The translations under genes and the position numbers were made by a program. Under the pieces are notes generated by a model, which was not told where the DNA came from, searched no databases, and saw nothing but the letters and a program-made list of their open reading frames with translations. From NCBI RefSeq assembly GCF_910591885.1, contig NC_063274.1:13290164-13354163 (forward strand): 64,000 nt of DNA, read 5' to 3'. This DNA comes from Bombus terrestris (taxonomy: Eukaryota > Arthropoda > Insecta > Hymenoptera > Apidae). Of the stretch, positions 25,034 to 38,400 are shown one piece after another; positions within the stretch are counted from its first letter, which is position 1, and each line of letters begins with the position of its first letter.

Positions 25034-27129
25034 ATGACTATTTTATTAACTTGTATCTTTGTAAGTTGTATATTCTTATCATACTGTGCAGAAAACATTG
25101 TACTAATCATTGCTGATGATTTGGATATATTTCTTGATGGCATGGTAAATATGAAAAAAAAAAAAAAAATAGAAATACAAAATGAATAAACATACGAACT
25201 AATTAATTGTTATTTTTAGACACCAATGCAAAGTACACTGGAATTGATTGGGAGTAAAGGTGCAACATTTTCAAATTGTGTAAGATGGAAATTTAATTTC
25301 TTAATAAATAATTATTAATTAGGACTGTGTTTAACATTAAAGTATATTAATAAAATATTTCTTTTAATAATTAGTTCGTCGCTTCACCTATTTGTTGCCC
25401 AAATAGAGCATCAATTTTAACTGGAACATATCAACATAATCATTTAGTAGTAAATAATTCAATTAGTGGAGGATGTAACAGTATCGAATGGCAAAAACTA
25501 CAAGAACCAAATACATTTGCAGCACACTTGAAAAAAGAAATGCTTTATAGAACTTTTTATGGTGGAAAATATTTAAATCAGGTACATATCTACAAAATAT
25601 TATAAATTGTAATTAGTTGAACATGAAGTGTTTCTAATTTAATTAAAAAAATTTTATTGAGTATGGAGAAAAAATAGTAGGTGGATCCTCTCATGTACCA
25701 GAAGGATGGGATTGGTGGGTTGGACTTATTGGAAATTCAAAATATTATAATTATTCCTTATCTATTAATGGAACTGAAAAAAAATTTGGTAGTGAACCAA
25801 ATGATTATCTTACTGATGTAATTGTAAGTATGGAAAAATCGTGTGTACTTTTATAGTATATTTAAAATTATCTTCTTTCAGAGTGATCTGGCAATAGATT
25901 TCATTAAGGCACATAATCCAAATAGTGAACCATTTCTTATGGTTTTAGCACCGCCTGCACCTCATGCACCTTTTATACCAGCAATGAGGCATATTGATAA
26001 ATATAAATATGTGATAGCTAAAAGAACGCCTAATTTCAATACACAGACTCAAATGGTATAAAATATTTTTCATACAAATTTTGATGTCACTATGTTAAAC
26101 TATATTATTTAATAGGACAAGCATTGGCTAGTACAAAGGGGGCCATCTCCACTTCCTGATAATTTATTGCCTAAGTTAGATGAAATCTATAGAAGGAGAT
26201 GGGAAACATTGCTAGCTGTTGATGAACTTGTAGAGAATGTATATGAAGCTTTAAAAACGGGAAATCTTTTAAATAATACTTATATCATATTTACATCAGA
26301 TAATGGATATCATATTGGTAGTATATTTTGCGTTTAAATAAATTTTAACATAAATCAGATATGAATTAACATGTATTGTACATACTATTTTAGGCCAGTT
26401 CAGTATGCCAATAGATAAACGCCAACCATATGAAACAGATATTAAAGTTCCATTATTAATACGAGGTCCTGGAATTACACCATCAAAAATTGTTGCACCT
26501 GTCAGCAGTGTTGACTTATTTGCAACAATTTTAGGAATAGCTGGTATACAACGTCCATCTGATGGGATGTCATTTTTAAAAAAGATATTGCCAAAAGATA
26601 GAACTCTCTTAATAGAGTATAGAGGAGAAAAATCTAAAGGTATTCCATCCTCAGGTTGTCCAAGTGATTATGATCCAAACCTTACAGTATGTATTAGATA
26701 TATAAGAACAGTTGTATGCAAAATGTATATGATATAAATATTATTTTTGCGGAATTTATCAATTTCACAGTTATGTTCCAAAGATATGGCATGCAAATGT
26801 CAAGATGCTGCAAATAATACCTTTAGTTGCATACGACGTGTATCTCCAAAATTCAACAATATTTTCTGTATCTTTGAAGACGATAAGGTACTGTTAATAA
26901 TAAAAATAATAAAGTAACATAAAGTAAAGTAATTATTAATGACATTTGTTATTTTTTATAGCATTATATTGAAGCATACAATATAACTACAGATAAGTAT
27001 CAACTAGAAAATATTGGATATACTATGAAGCGTCATCATAGATACAGATTGAGGAAAAGTCTGAAAAGAATGAGTATTTGTAAAAACGAAGATTGTATTG
27101 TTACAAATATGGAAAACATATATGTTTAA
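25034..27129 (+). CDS. Gns: N-acetylglucosamine-6-sulfatase (9 exons, 497 aa)
   Basis: Exons: 25034-25144, 25220-25279, 25375-25581, 25662-25823, 25882-26055, 26116-26317, 26394-26686, 26771-26887, 26962-27129 (1494 nt). Lysosomal sulfatase that removes 6-O-sulfate from GlcNAc in heparan sulfate (and keratan sulfate in vertebrates). Seen: signal peptide (about 1-18), metal-binding Asp28-Asp29 in ADDLD, the formylglycine motif C64-C-P-N-R68, GGKYLNQYG, PPAPHAPF, SDNGYHIGQF (Asp300 and Asn301 as metal ligands), PIDKRQPYE, and the C-terminal cysteine-rich stretch with CSKDMACKCQDAANNT. The pattern follows human GNS closely through the whole length. Odd point: the fourth motif residue is Asn where most sulfatases have Ser, Cys or Ala. 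Length 497 is slightly shorter than human GNS, mostly at both ends. Confidence 0.93.
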
Positions 27130-30100
27130 GTCTCAATGTATTATAGATTTCATTAGCATATCTTATTTAACTATATACATTTTAAATTTATAATATGAGT
27201 GTCCGTATAAAGATCTTTTATTATGTAATTAGTGAAATATTTATTAAATCCAATATTCATTTTCTTACGAATTTATTTTATGTTTACTATATCTATAAAC
27301 GTATGAACCATTAAATATGAACCATTAAAAGTTAGAAAGGCCGACGGCCGTCTTACTTCGAATTACTGCATTTATGGAAATCATGAGCGAAGAATACGCT
27401 GCGAATCTGGATATAAGAATAACTCGTCTTGCTTCCCGGGAACCTCGGGCAAACTGTTTTCTTAGCAAATATTTTTATTAAAGCCCCGCGGTTCGAATAT
27501 CTGAATAGCAATCGCGCTATTCGGGGGTGGAGAAAAAGAAAACTAAATGAAGACAGAACGTAGAAATATGCTTTTGCCATATCCATAAATTTAATCTATT
27601 AAAACGTTTTGAATCGTTTAAGGATTTATGAAATATCATGATAGTAAAATTATCCTGTAAATTATTAAGATCGATGTCAAAAAATATTCTGTCATTTTTT
27701 ATATTTTATGCTTTAGAGAATAAAATTTTATAATTTTGTTTTCAACAAATCACACAAATATTGGTTAATAAATTTTTAAACTTATACAGACTCTATTCTT
27801 CTGACCCTAAACGACGGGGATAACTATAGGGCAAAGTGGCACGATTTGATGCCTTTCAGTGCCAAGCACCGTAAGAGACATCCTTTCATGTTGCATAAAA
27901 GAACGTCGGAATGTTTGTACACACGTTAACCGCTCTATAGGCTATTTAATCGTTTGCACAGATGGTAATTTAAGATAATATGATGTTCATACAATTACAC
28001 AAAAAATCAATATAAATTGAAAGTACCATTACAATCAATAACCATTTGTATTTCAGTTTTCGTAATTGATAATATGGACCAACTGTTATGGATAACACGA
28101 TAACTCTGAAAAATTTTTACGAAATGAAATAAATTTCGAAGTACATACAACACAATTCCAAGAATAAATTTTGTTTCAAAATTAATATTAAAAGTATAAA
28201 ACTTCTGACCAGAGGAATTCATGAGTCGAATTATATCATAGTGTGTTTCACTCGAAAAGAGGCACAGCTGAAAATGCAGCATTGAAAAAGAGAGTTTGCG
28301 GGTGTTTCGGCAAACAGCATGAATCCCTGCTCGATCGATCGGGTGGAGGATTAACAGGCCTCGGCACGAATTGTGAAGTCGTTACATCGTCACTGAGACG
28401 TGTAAGTCGGCTTGCGAAAAGTCCTTTTTTTCTTCTCTCTTCATTGATCACCAGAGCGAGTGATCGCTTCCTTGTGCATTAGGATCAATGGCTTTCGTTG
28501 GCTTCCGAGTTTTGGATTTTAGCTTTCCTGCCCCCCGGAGATTTTGGTCCTGTTCAATTTTCAACTCACACTACGAAATGAATCGGAACGTATGATCGGT
28601 TAGTAAAATATTGATAAACTCTATTTTATTTATATATATGTATATATCCCGTTGGAACGTTGATTGATAATCGAGAAAGCGTTAAATAAATGTTATTCGA
28701 ATCAAAAATCGTTGTATGTGTGCGTGCTATTTGTAGTAGATAGGATTATTAGAAATATAAAAATTCGAGTCTAAATCGAACTCGATAGAATCCATTATGG
28801 AATTTTCCATTAGATTTCAATTTGTCTTTATAACTGGTAGAGAAACAACATTGTTTATTTCGTCCACACTAATTTCCCCTTTTCTCAAGATGAACGCTGA
28901 TTTGAGAAACATAAATTTGCATCAAATACTTTGGCGAATCGGGAAACAATGAGTTACAAATTTCCTTTGCTAAACTTCGCTTAACTTGCGATTCCGTAGA
29001 ATCCTCATTAACATTCCTGAATTAAATTCTGCACGCTAGGAATAATATTATATTACTTCTCTATAAGTCTGATTCTGTGTTAAATTAACTTAATACTTTA
29101 AAACATAGCTTTATCAATTATAACTGTAAATAACTACAAATTTTCTATATAATACAAATTAATGAAAGTAGCATACCTAGTGATATTTACATTAATTTAC
29201 AGAACATTATTAAGGCATATATTTAAATAACGTAATTAGAAATTGTCCTATTATTTAGAAAAAGAGGAATAAGAAGCAAAATCAAGTTGCTACTTTTCTA
29301 CAATATGTATTAATAATCTATATACTAAAAGAAATATGGAAAATGCAGAAAGAGGAGTGTGTCAGTATCCCTAATTGAAGATAATTTCAATAGTATTGAA
29401 TTTCATGGCCGATAATAATAAAAGCGCAGGGCTCGCATTACGGAACCGCTTATCCGGACAACAGTAGTCAAATCAAACACGAAGCTATTAACTAGGTCAA
29501 CATTTCGGGTTTGGGGTACTTAGTCCCGACTACTTGGTAACCTTCGTCAGTGAGCTGCACGTCGTGTATATGTATTTGCACATATATGAAGCAGGAATTC
29601 TACGGTGAACAAGAGTAAAGCAGCCGTGTCGGACGGTCTTAAATAAATATCTGATGTGTAGGGGTCGTGCTGGCTCTAGATGCCCCCACCAATATTGTTT
29701 TAGGCACGGCCCTTGGCTAGCGAAGTTTTGTAACTCGAGAAACGAGCGCCACTCGTGCCTGCAACGGACAAGATACCAATAGGTGTTGGAAGATCTAGTC
29801 GAGTACTTAAGTTCTCGAGATATCCTGTCTACACTTTTGTTCTTGTATCCTACAAGTCCTAAAACGCAACATCCAGTTCTGTGTGAACTGTGACAGCTGC
29901 CAGTTTTACTATTCCAATGAAAGTATTGTATCTATGCTTCCTTATGATCTATGATTTAGACTCTACCTTAAACGTTTTTCACTCTATGTCATTTTTATTC
30001 AGAGACTTAGTACTTATTTAAAATGACGAAAGAGTGTAAAGAATGAATATTTAAACATTTTAAAAAGTTAGAAAGTACCGAGTTAGAGTTTGCTGCAAGT

Positions 30101-33100
30101 AGACAAAGAAATTTAAGTCTGTTTGAGTCAGTTTGAGTAAGTTTAAGAATAACTTGTCAGGTTGAAAAATTATTACTGACATAAATTAATAATATAGTAA
30201 AAGATAAACAAAGTGTCAAGTGAATAATGTGATTACATACGTAATATACATTTCCTAATATACTTATAGTATACGATACGTATATATTGTGTATTATTTA
30301 TTTAACAAGTTCGAATTTGTCATTTGCTTGACTTTAGACTGTGTAATGGTTACGAATTGGTATTGCCTTGTTAGAAAATTATTATTGGTTCTACCGATAA
30401 ATATTTTTGTAGCGAAATTCAGCTAGAAAAATCTGATTGTGAATATTGTTTTAGGTTCTCTTCGTGGAAACCAGACGCTTCTTAATAAATACGGTACGTA
30501 GGTATACCAATTCTGTCTTCTTCTTTCATTTTGATGTAAGGTTTGCTCTTACCGGTATTTGTCACGGAAATAATTAATTAGTAGCAGAAAGTTCTCCCAC
30601 TTTGTCGCTCTTTCCCTCGCTTTTTCTAACCGTGTGGCCTTCTCCTCTTCACTGTACCGACTCATAGCTGCGCTCAGTCGGCTGCTGAACCCCTTTTGCT
30701 CATGCAACCCTTATTACCGTGTCGCAGCTCGGTTAACACGAGCGGGTTAATGAAAAGCTCGAGCAAATATAGAATTTCTCGTAAAAACTACAAATTACTG
30801 CTGTGTCGGGTGCATAGCCGCGTGCAACGTACTTCGTCCTCCTACTCTTTTCCTTCTTTCACCCCTCTCGCTATCCCGTTTCTCTCTCTTCTTCTTTTCC
30901 TTTTTTTCTGTTTTTCGTAATTGTGAAATTATACAACGGTATAATACGCGAGAATAGGAAATAATAAAATGTTTCTGGACGTACTTCGAAGATCGCGTCG
31001 GGATTTTATGACGGAGAATTCGCGGGATCGTGCACGAGATGAAAACGCTATTCGAATATGTCCGCGTTTTACGAGTTTTTTCTCGTGCCGCTTAAAAGGC
31101 CGAAATGAACGAGCCCGTAAAGTTTTTAATTTCGCAAGAACCGCGCTACCTCTACCATAAATGTACCGTGAAAAAATGCAGCATTCGTCTCGTCAAAAGA
31201 ATAGAGTAAAACAGTTACGATCAAAATACTAAAGATGCATATTATACGCGTATACCTTTCCTATGTATTAATTAATAAAGGGATAACTGTTGGAAAATTT
31301 CGTTCATCCTCGATACTTATATTAAACGATTAAATTTCACCATTACAGAGTAGCTTTTTTGAAAGATATAATCAGGCTTCCGGATATAAATCATATACCT
31401 TTTGGAAGTAATATTTTAATGTTTCACGAGCATAGTAAACTAGGTGTACATATAGCTTCAGTTTACACCCGGTAGCTTCTTCATTTTTGATAATTTTGTT
31501 CTTGAATCTGTTCAATTTTTATCTTCAATGTAACACTACTTTTATTATTTGTTTACGCGATACCTGGAAAATCGTTGGAAAAATTTACAAAAATAAATCG
31601 ACACATACAAATGTAAAAAACGCCAAAAGTATTGAGGTAGATGCCTTAATCAGCAGTTAAACAAATTTCATCGCTTGTTTCTATCATATTAGAAGATACA
31701 GTACTGAATTAAATATTTCTATTATACACGAAGATATAATATATACTAAGTAAACTATTTCTATCGTATTAGAAGAAATAATCTTAGACGCCACTATTCG
31801 ATATCTACATCATTAACACAAGAACGATCCAGAAGACATTAAGATGACTCGTTTCCAATGAACCGTTCCAATTGATCGAAACGAATTACGAGCGTCAAAG
31901 CAACGCCTCGTTTCTACGATTGCAACCCCTCTTCGATCTCACTTCGCACGGCACTCGAGGTTCAAAGAGCGCATATAGTACCGTGTGATTCAAGACGCAA
32001 ACGCGATGAATTTACGGCTAGGCGTACGAGCAACGGGAGTAAAGGCAGCACGCGAGCAACTATACCATTGCCGGGTTATCTCGCATTATATTATTACACT
32101 CGTGGCCAATGTTTGTCAGTTTAAAACCAGGAGCCATTAGCAGGTATTATTTTAGCAGTGATCCACCGTTAGCGAGAACAATGGCGTCACTACGGGTTAC
32201 GTCCCACGATATTAAATGAGGCGAAGTGATACATTTCGAGGGGATAGTCGAGCAAATAGGGATGATGCGGTGATGGCACGAGGGACAGAAAAGGGAGAGG
32301 AAGAGAGAGAGAGAAGGAAATCAGGATAGAAAGGGAGTACAAGGGAGAACGAAAACACGTACAAAGGAAGATAGAGAGGGAACCTGGTCAGAAGCACAAG
32401 GGTTGAGAAGAGGAAAGAGACCCAGCACGTATTACGTTACGCCCCTGGGCTGTGTAAATACCACAGCGCTGTAATCTAGAGTTAATGGTGCTCTCATGAT
32501 ACGAATGTCTATTAAAGCCCTTGAAACTTATCTACAAGAACTACCAAGGATGCTCTTTATGAAATGAACTCAATAACACTTACGTGGCTTGCGCCCACTG
32601 CACATTTAATCCCGGTATAAACGAATGCACTACAACGACCTTTCAATGCTTCGTTGCTGTGAATATTCAACTAGAGTGAATTTAACTTGCTTGTTTTTTG
32701 TACGATCTGTGGTTTATTTACCGACAACGAGGTAGAATTTATCGATTCTAACATAGTTCTAGTATAGAGCTATGCATTCTAAAATTGAATTCTGCTAGAT
32801 TTATTTTATCATCCATGAAATATTTATGAAGTTAATTCACTACGATGGATAAGTGATTCAGATTAAGTAGCGTTGAAAATGAAACGAAGTCTGGCGCGAG
32901 CGCGTTTTCAATCGAACAGAGAGAGACGCGAACAATGAAAATTGAATGTGATTTATCGGGAACTGTGACGTGCGATGTCGCATAATATATCAGCCGAGGC
33001 AACAGGCGAAAATAATAGTTTGGAGAATTGTAGTCGATATCAATGCGCAACCAGCTAGCTGTGTCTCTGACAGCGCAATTATCTGGTCTCGCTTGCGGTC

Positions 33101-34718
33101 GTACACCAACCCCTTTTATTATCGCCATCCCTAGAATCAACGCTTCTATCATACACGTTCTACCCTAATGCTCGCGTATTGCCGGGGATTGTCAGATGAT
33201 ATCTATCGAGTCTCGTTATAAATCGCTCCGACATTTTTGCATATATATTAGATTTCTCAATTTTTTTCCTTTTTTCTCGATAATACCACGACGATGTTTC
33301 GTCTCTTCAGAAATCTCTAATTTGAAGTAAAAGAATGTAATATAAGTAAGACATTGTGCAACGATTAAGAAACATAAAATTTATATCAATTCATCCTCTA
33401 AAATATTTCAATTAAGAAGAAAGAAATGTAATTTGCGTTGTGTAATGTGTGTAATTGCGTAATGAGTGATCGTTATTAACAAATTTCTGTCTCAAAGAAC
33501 AGAGAACTCTTGATTTATGCGGTCATAGTGATCAAAATATGCGCACTTGCTAATAGCGATGATTTAGAGTATTCCGATATCTAGTTTCATTGCACGCTAT
33601 TGATTAAAAGACAATTTGTCTGTCCGTTTATGGTTCTACGTACGTGTGGTTCTGCGGTTTCGAGGTCTCTCTATTATTTCCGGCCGCGGTTACAATACCG
33701 ATATTGAATAGTAATCAAAATTCGTAGTAATCAAAATTCGCGTACGCACATTCAACTGAAATAGGCAAATGTATTAGATTATACCGCGAAGTGGCTGTGC
33801 CGTTTATTTTTGTATCACTGGTATAAAATTTGAAATACGATAAAAGTTACAGTAGGGGATGAACGTCGGTGTAAATTGAAATTGTAAACTGAATTTCTCC
33901 TTTTTAGATGAGCACCTAAGTTCAAAAATTGATAAAAGGCTTAAGATAATTGAATATATTCACGCATGTCAATCCTATCAAATCTGATTCTATTACAAAC
34001 AGAATGATTTTTTTTAACACTGAAAAACAATATTTTAAAAGAGCATATAAATATAAATGCAACGATGCAAAGCACAGTATAAAAAACAAAAAAAGAAGAA
34101 ATAGAAAAATAGATACGAAGAACGTTATATAAAAATGCAAAGAGACGAAATACAAAAACGGAAGTCATATGTTAGATTAATATTATAATCTATTAATCGT
34201 ATTACAGAAGAAGTTCAATATCTCTATTCATCGATAACAATCATCCAAGAGAGGAAGTATCGACCCCTAATCAACTATTCGCTGATACAACGTATCTTCT
34301 TATGTAATTTAAACGAATACCTTGGTCTCCTCTTATTTCATCGATTATCATCGGACAAAGTAAAAAGCTCTTTTTCCGGACGACACGCGGACGAATCGAT
34401 ACTTGGAACGGAGAGCCCGAAGGCGCGAATGTATAATAAAATAGAGCCGGTCGTGACAGATGAAATGTTGGAACGGTGGACAGATTCATGCGTACGTGCA
34501 CACGTGTCGACACGGAACGTCCCCGGCCACGTTAGCACGCACCTGTCAACTCAGAATGTAATCGCGGAAATCAAAGAGACCGTGTTCGACGACGCGAGAG
34601 ATTCTGCATTGATAGAGCCGCATTTGCCGAGGTGACATCGAAAAGAGACTATCCGAGGGTGTTACTAGGCAGGAAGCCATTTTGAGCTACTGACTTGATT
34701 AACGAACAGATTCAGATC

Positions 34719-34720
<2 letters not shown>
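27130..34720. other. Gene-poor intergenic DNA, proximal part
   Basis: No coding exon I can support. Mostly AT-rich DNA with less AT-rich, CpG-containing islands at about 28240-28560, 29640-29800, 30590-30910, 31860-32450 and 32860-33160. A splice-donor-like gtaagt lies at about 28401 after an open stretch that has no ATG. Short purine runs (gagaga) occur at 32298-32320. A duplicated phrase (gtaatcaaaattc) lies around 33711-33738. Candidate uses are enhancers or untranslated exons of non-coding transcripts. Confidence 0.5.

Positions 34721-34750
<30 letters not shown>
34721..34750 (+). repeat. (AG)n microsatellite
   Basis: About fifteen uninterrupted AG units. Confidence 0.95.
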
Positions 34751-34754
<4 letters not shown>

Positions 34755-35395
34755 GCATGCATCTGTGCCTTTGGCGCGAGCAGCAACATTGGGAATCCTT
34801 GTTTTAACTAGCGAATGGGAATCCTTATGTACATGATAATCGAATAACAATGGTTTCGTTGGTCGGTGTCGTCATGATTATGCGACTGATTATCTTCTAT
34901 TGCAACGGATACATTTGTCCGCTCATTCTTCAATTATTCCCCTTTGTTTCTTTAACATAAAGTTTATCCCTTTCCTAAACGTTATACAGTATCGAAAGGA
35001 AGATTTAAAAACGTCTCAATATAATACTTATTTTTGAAGATCAGAAATTGTGGATACTTGCGCAGACTCATATCTCTGTGAATGCAACTAAAGAAATGGA
35101 ACCTAATCAGAGATTTCTTTCACCTATTAAATATTATAACGAGTACTGTATTTTCGATATTTTATATATTCCAGCATATCGCGCGCATTCCGCGTATTTT
35201 CAATTTTTCATGAATGCAGAAAAATTCTCAGTCCACTATGCAACAGGATAATAAAACGTTTATGGGTGATACTTACATATTAGAAAATTGTTGTTAAATA
35301 TTTCGAAAGTATATCCAGTATCATGCTCTTTTGGAAGAAACCACTGGATTTCCAAAAGAATCCCCGAAAACGATGCTTCGGTTAACAGCTATGTG

Positions 35396-35445
35396 TGAGA
35401 GAGAGAGTGAGAGAGAGAGAGAGTGAGAGAGAGAAAGAGAAAGAA
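35396..35445 (+). repeat. Interrupted (GA)n microsatellite
   Basis: A run of GA units broken by GT and AA steps (gtgagagag, gagagtgag, gagaaagag). Confidence 0.9.
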
Positions 35446-38400
35446 GTCCTCCAGATGCGGATTCTTTTTGTTGAATCTTTTTCGCGGAATGTTCGCAGTG
35501 AAACCGGGAGGGCCGTTTGAGCGTCGAAAAGGAGGAGCAGCGTTGGAGGGAATAGCGACGTTTTAAGACCTTAAATTCTAGATTTATATCGTGAAACGCC
35601 AGGCAAAGCCAGGTCTGGCACGATGACAGCTTTCGAATCGCTGGTAACCCTTCGGCCCATGGATGTGATTGGCTGTCTCTAGGGGTGGTGGGTGTGGCCC
35701 CCGCGGAAACCATCATCCCCGTCGGACGTCGAGACTTCACGGGATCCCCTCTACTTTTCCATCCCTCTGGAATGTGCAGCTTACCTAAACGAGTCCTCTC
35801 GACTCCCCAGGCGTTTTGGAGGGGATCGCTGGAACTTCCTCAAGGGGAAATACTGGAAGGAAGAGGGGTGACAAAAGAAGAGGGAGGTATCTGTGTCTAG
35901 GGACGGATAATCGGTCCGCATTACTGCCTCTTTCTCTCTTTTACTTCTTCTCTATCCCTCTTCTTTTCTGTCTCCGTCGAACGCATTGTAAAAGTCCGCA
36001 ATAACGCTTTGAATGATGTCCGCCTCTTTTGGTAGAGGGGAAAAATATGATGGAAATTCGCGTGGCGTTCGAACGATAATTCCTTTCTGTTCCTATTCAA
36101 GTCATCGTACGGTGATACACGGATCTTTCCTCCGTTTAAGGTCAATGATATATTTTCCTCGTTATCTCGAACGACACACGTACCATGCGTTTTATAGGAC
36201 TGTGATAAGGGGCGGCAGATTATATGGAAAGATTGTTAAATTATTTTGTTCCCTCGTCGGAACCTTTCCTTTTTAAGGCGAAGGCTCGTTCGCAAGGTGC
36301 CGGCTTGTTTTCGATAAGAATGGTTCTTGGTTTGCTCTCTTCATAAGGTTTTACAATGGACTTAATTGTCGATGTGTACGTTTTAAGCGATTGAGTTGTT
36401 AAATGACTTTTATTAGTTTGAAATTCCTAGATTATACGATATTTGACAGAGAGAGATAACTATTTTTATGTTGTACCAATGCAGATACAAAGAATTGGAA
36501 ATGAAATTATAAAATCGAACATATATAGAGAAATGTACGAGTATAACTAATATTATTAATTGGTAACCTAGTTAGAGGTCCAAGAAATAGCACTCGAATT
36601 CGCATGAACAGAATGTTAAATTAACATTGACTGTGAAATAGGTTGAAGAATGACAGTTGAGTTAAATTCACAAAGATATTTAGGTGTTTCCAAAGGACGA
36701 ATGGAACTATGCAGATTTTCCGACCTTCACAGCACTTTGACCGTATTCAGACTATCGTTGCATACCTACGAGGGTTCCCAGGCTGAATTCTCATCACGAG
36801 AAAACCCGTCGGGATTTCACGCGTCGGCTCGCATTACTGAATCCTACATCGAGTTACAGGGATTATAACGAATCGTCAGCCGAGTACTTAGATTCCAAGT
36901 TCTTTTCACAATAAAGTTTTATACGGTCCTCATAACTCTGTTTACTTTTTATCTTCTTTTTTTTCATGGTACACGTTATAACACAGCAATCTTCCTATTT
37001 TTCTACCACTGCTAAAGCATGGAAATTTGCTTTCACTATTTTCGAAATAACAATAACATTAGTTATAATATAATTACACCGATTTACTATTTCAATGATG
37101 AGACCGATTTAAATAACTCCTAGAAGAGAATATCAGTGTCGCGTTAGTTCTACACGGCTAGTCACAAGTTGTGTTAAATGAACGCTAACTTTACTGTTAA
37201 TTATATTAATATAACATGCGCGTTGCATCTTTCGTACGCGATTATATCGTTGCATTATATATCTTAGGTTATATATCTTACATACTATACAATTTTATAT
37301 TATCTAAAATTTTTAAGCATGCAAAATCGTTCGTTTATTCATTTTCTCGATTTCATGCATAATTAACAATTAATCTTTTCATACAAATCATAAAGCATTA
37401 CAATAACATTAAATAAGCTAATCTTATGGGACTAATGGTACAATACCCTCCAACTCTTAGGAAAACAATCGAATTGTTGTTACTTTCCTGACGTCGGTGA
37501 AACGGATCTTATCAAAAATGAAATTGTATATCAAATTTTAAAAATTATGCTCAACTTGTATCATCTAAATTTGTTTAAAGTTTACAGTCTGTGCTATTAT
37601 GTAGCGGGCAGAAAATCGAAAAGATTTAAGTCAAAATTTTGAAGATCTTATTATACCTACGTATTTCAACTTCTAAGAGTAACATCCTTTTAGTTTCATA
37701 ATTAATTAAGTTATAACTTTATTCTCCACCGCGATACTTTATGATTTGAAAAGATATAATGAATTTTTATAAAAATGTATGCAGGCCATTATTATGAGAG
37801 TACTATATCATCAAACACGTTATTGCATTCATTATTAAAAAAAGAAGTCCATTTCGAAAGAGTTAAATCATCCTCTGTTTAAGCATTATTGATAAATTCT
37901 TCTCGCAAATATAATTGACATCATTTTTCAAATATGACGTAATTTTTCAAATATCGTTCATCCATAAATCGAATAAAATTTCGACGAGTTCTTACACCGA
38001 TGGAGAGATCGAACGATGACATTATCATAACGATTCGAGCAAAGAGCGAAGGGATGGTTTTGGGGTAATTCGAACCGGGACTCTCGTCGCGTGCACTAAG
38101 TGTTCCTCTGGCGCTTCGAGCAGAAAATATATCGGCGAGGGTGGTGGTGCTGGCGCTATCATGGCGCTCGGGGCTCATGCAGCTGACGGCTCAATTATCT
38201 CAGCGAGGGTCTCACACAGTCACGCCTGCGACCAAACCTACCCCCCGGTACTTACTCTCAGCATCCTTGAAACAGCCAACCCCAACTCCATTGTCCTCCA
38301 GCTATTAACTGCCTCTTCTCGTCCCGAATGAAGGACTCGTTGCTTTCGAATGCTTTGACTCCTGTCACGCAATCGGGTGCCATTGACTGCTCCGATAACG

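Noticed and set aside
28243..28482. Open frame followed by a strong gtaagt donor at about 28401
   Set aside because: No ATG starts it and no upstream acceptor was seen. At most an untranslated exon.
35321..35740. 139-codon minus-strand open frame
   Set aside because: A large part is the translation of the GA microsatellite (Ser-Leu repeats), so it is not a gene.
38040..38120. tRNA-like B-box (ggttcgaatt) on the minus strand
   Set aside because: The flanking bases do not pair into a T-stem and no A-box or acceptor stem fits.
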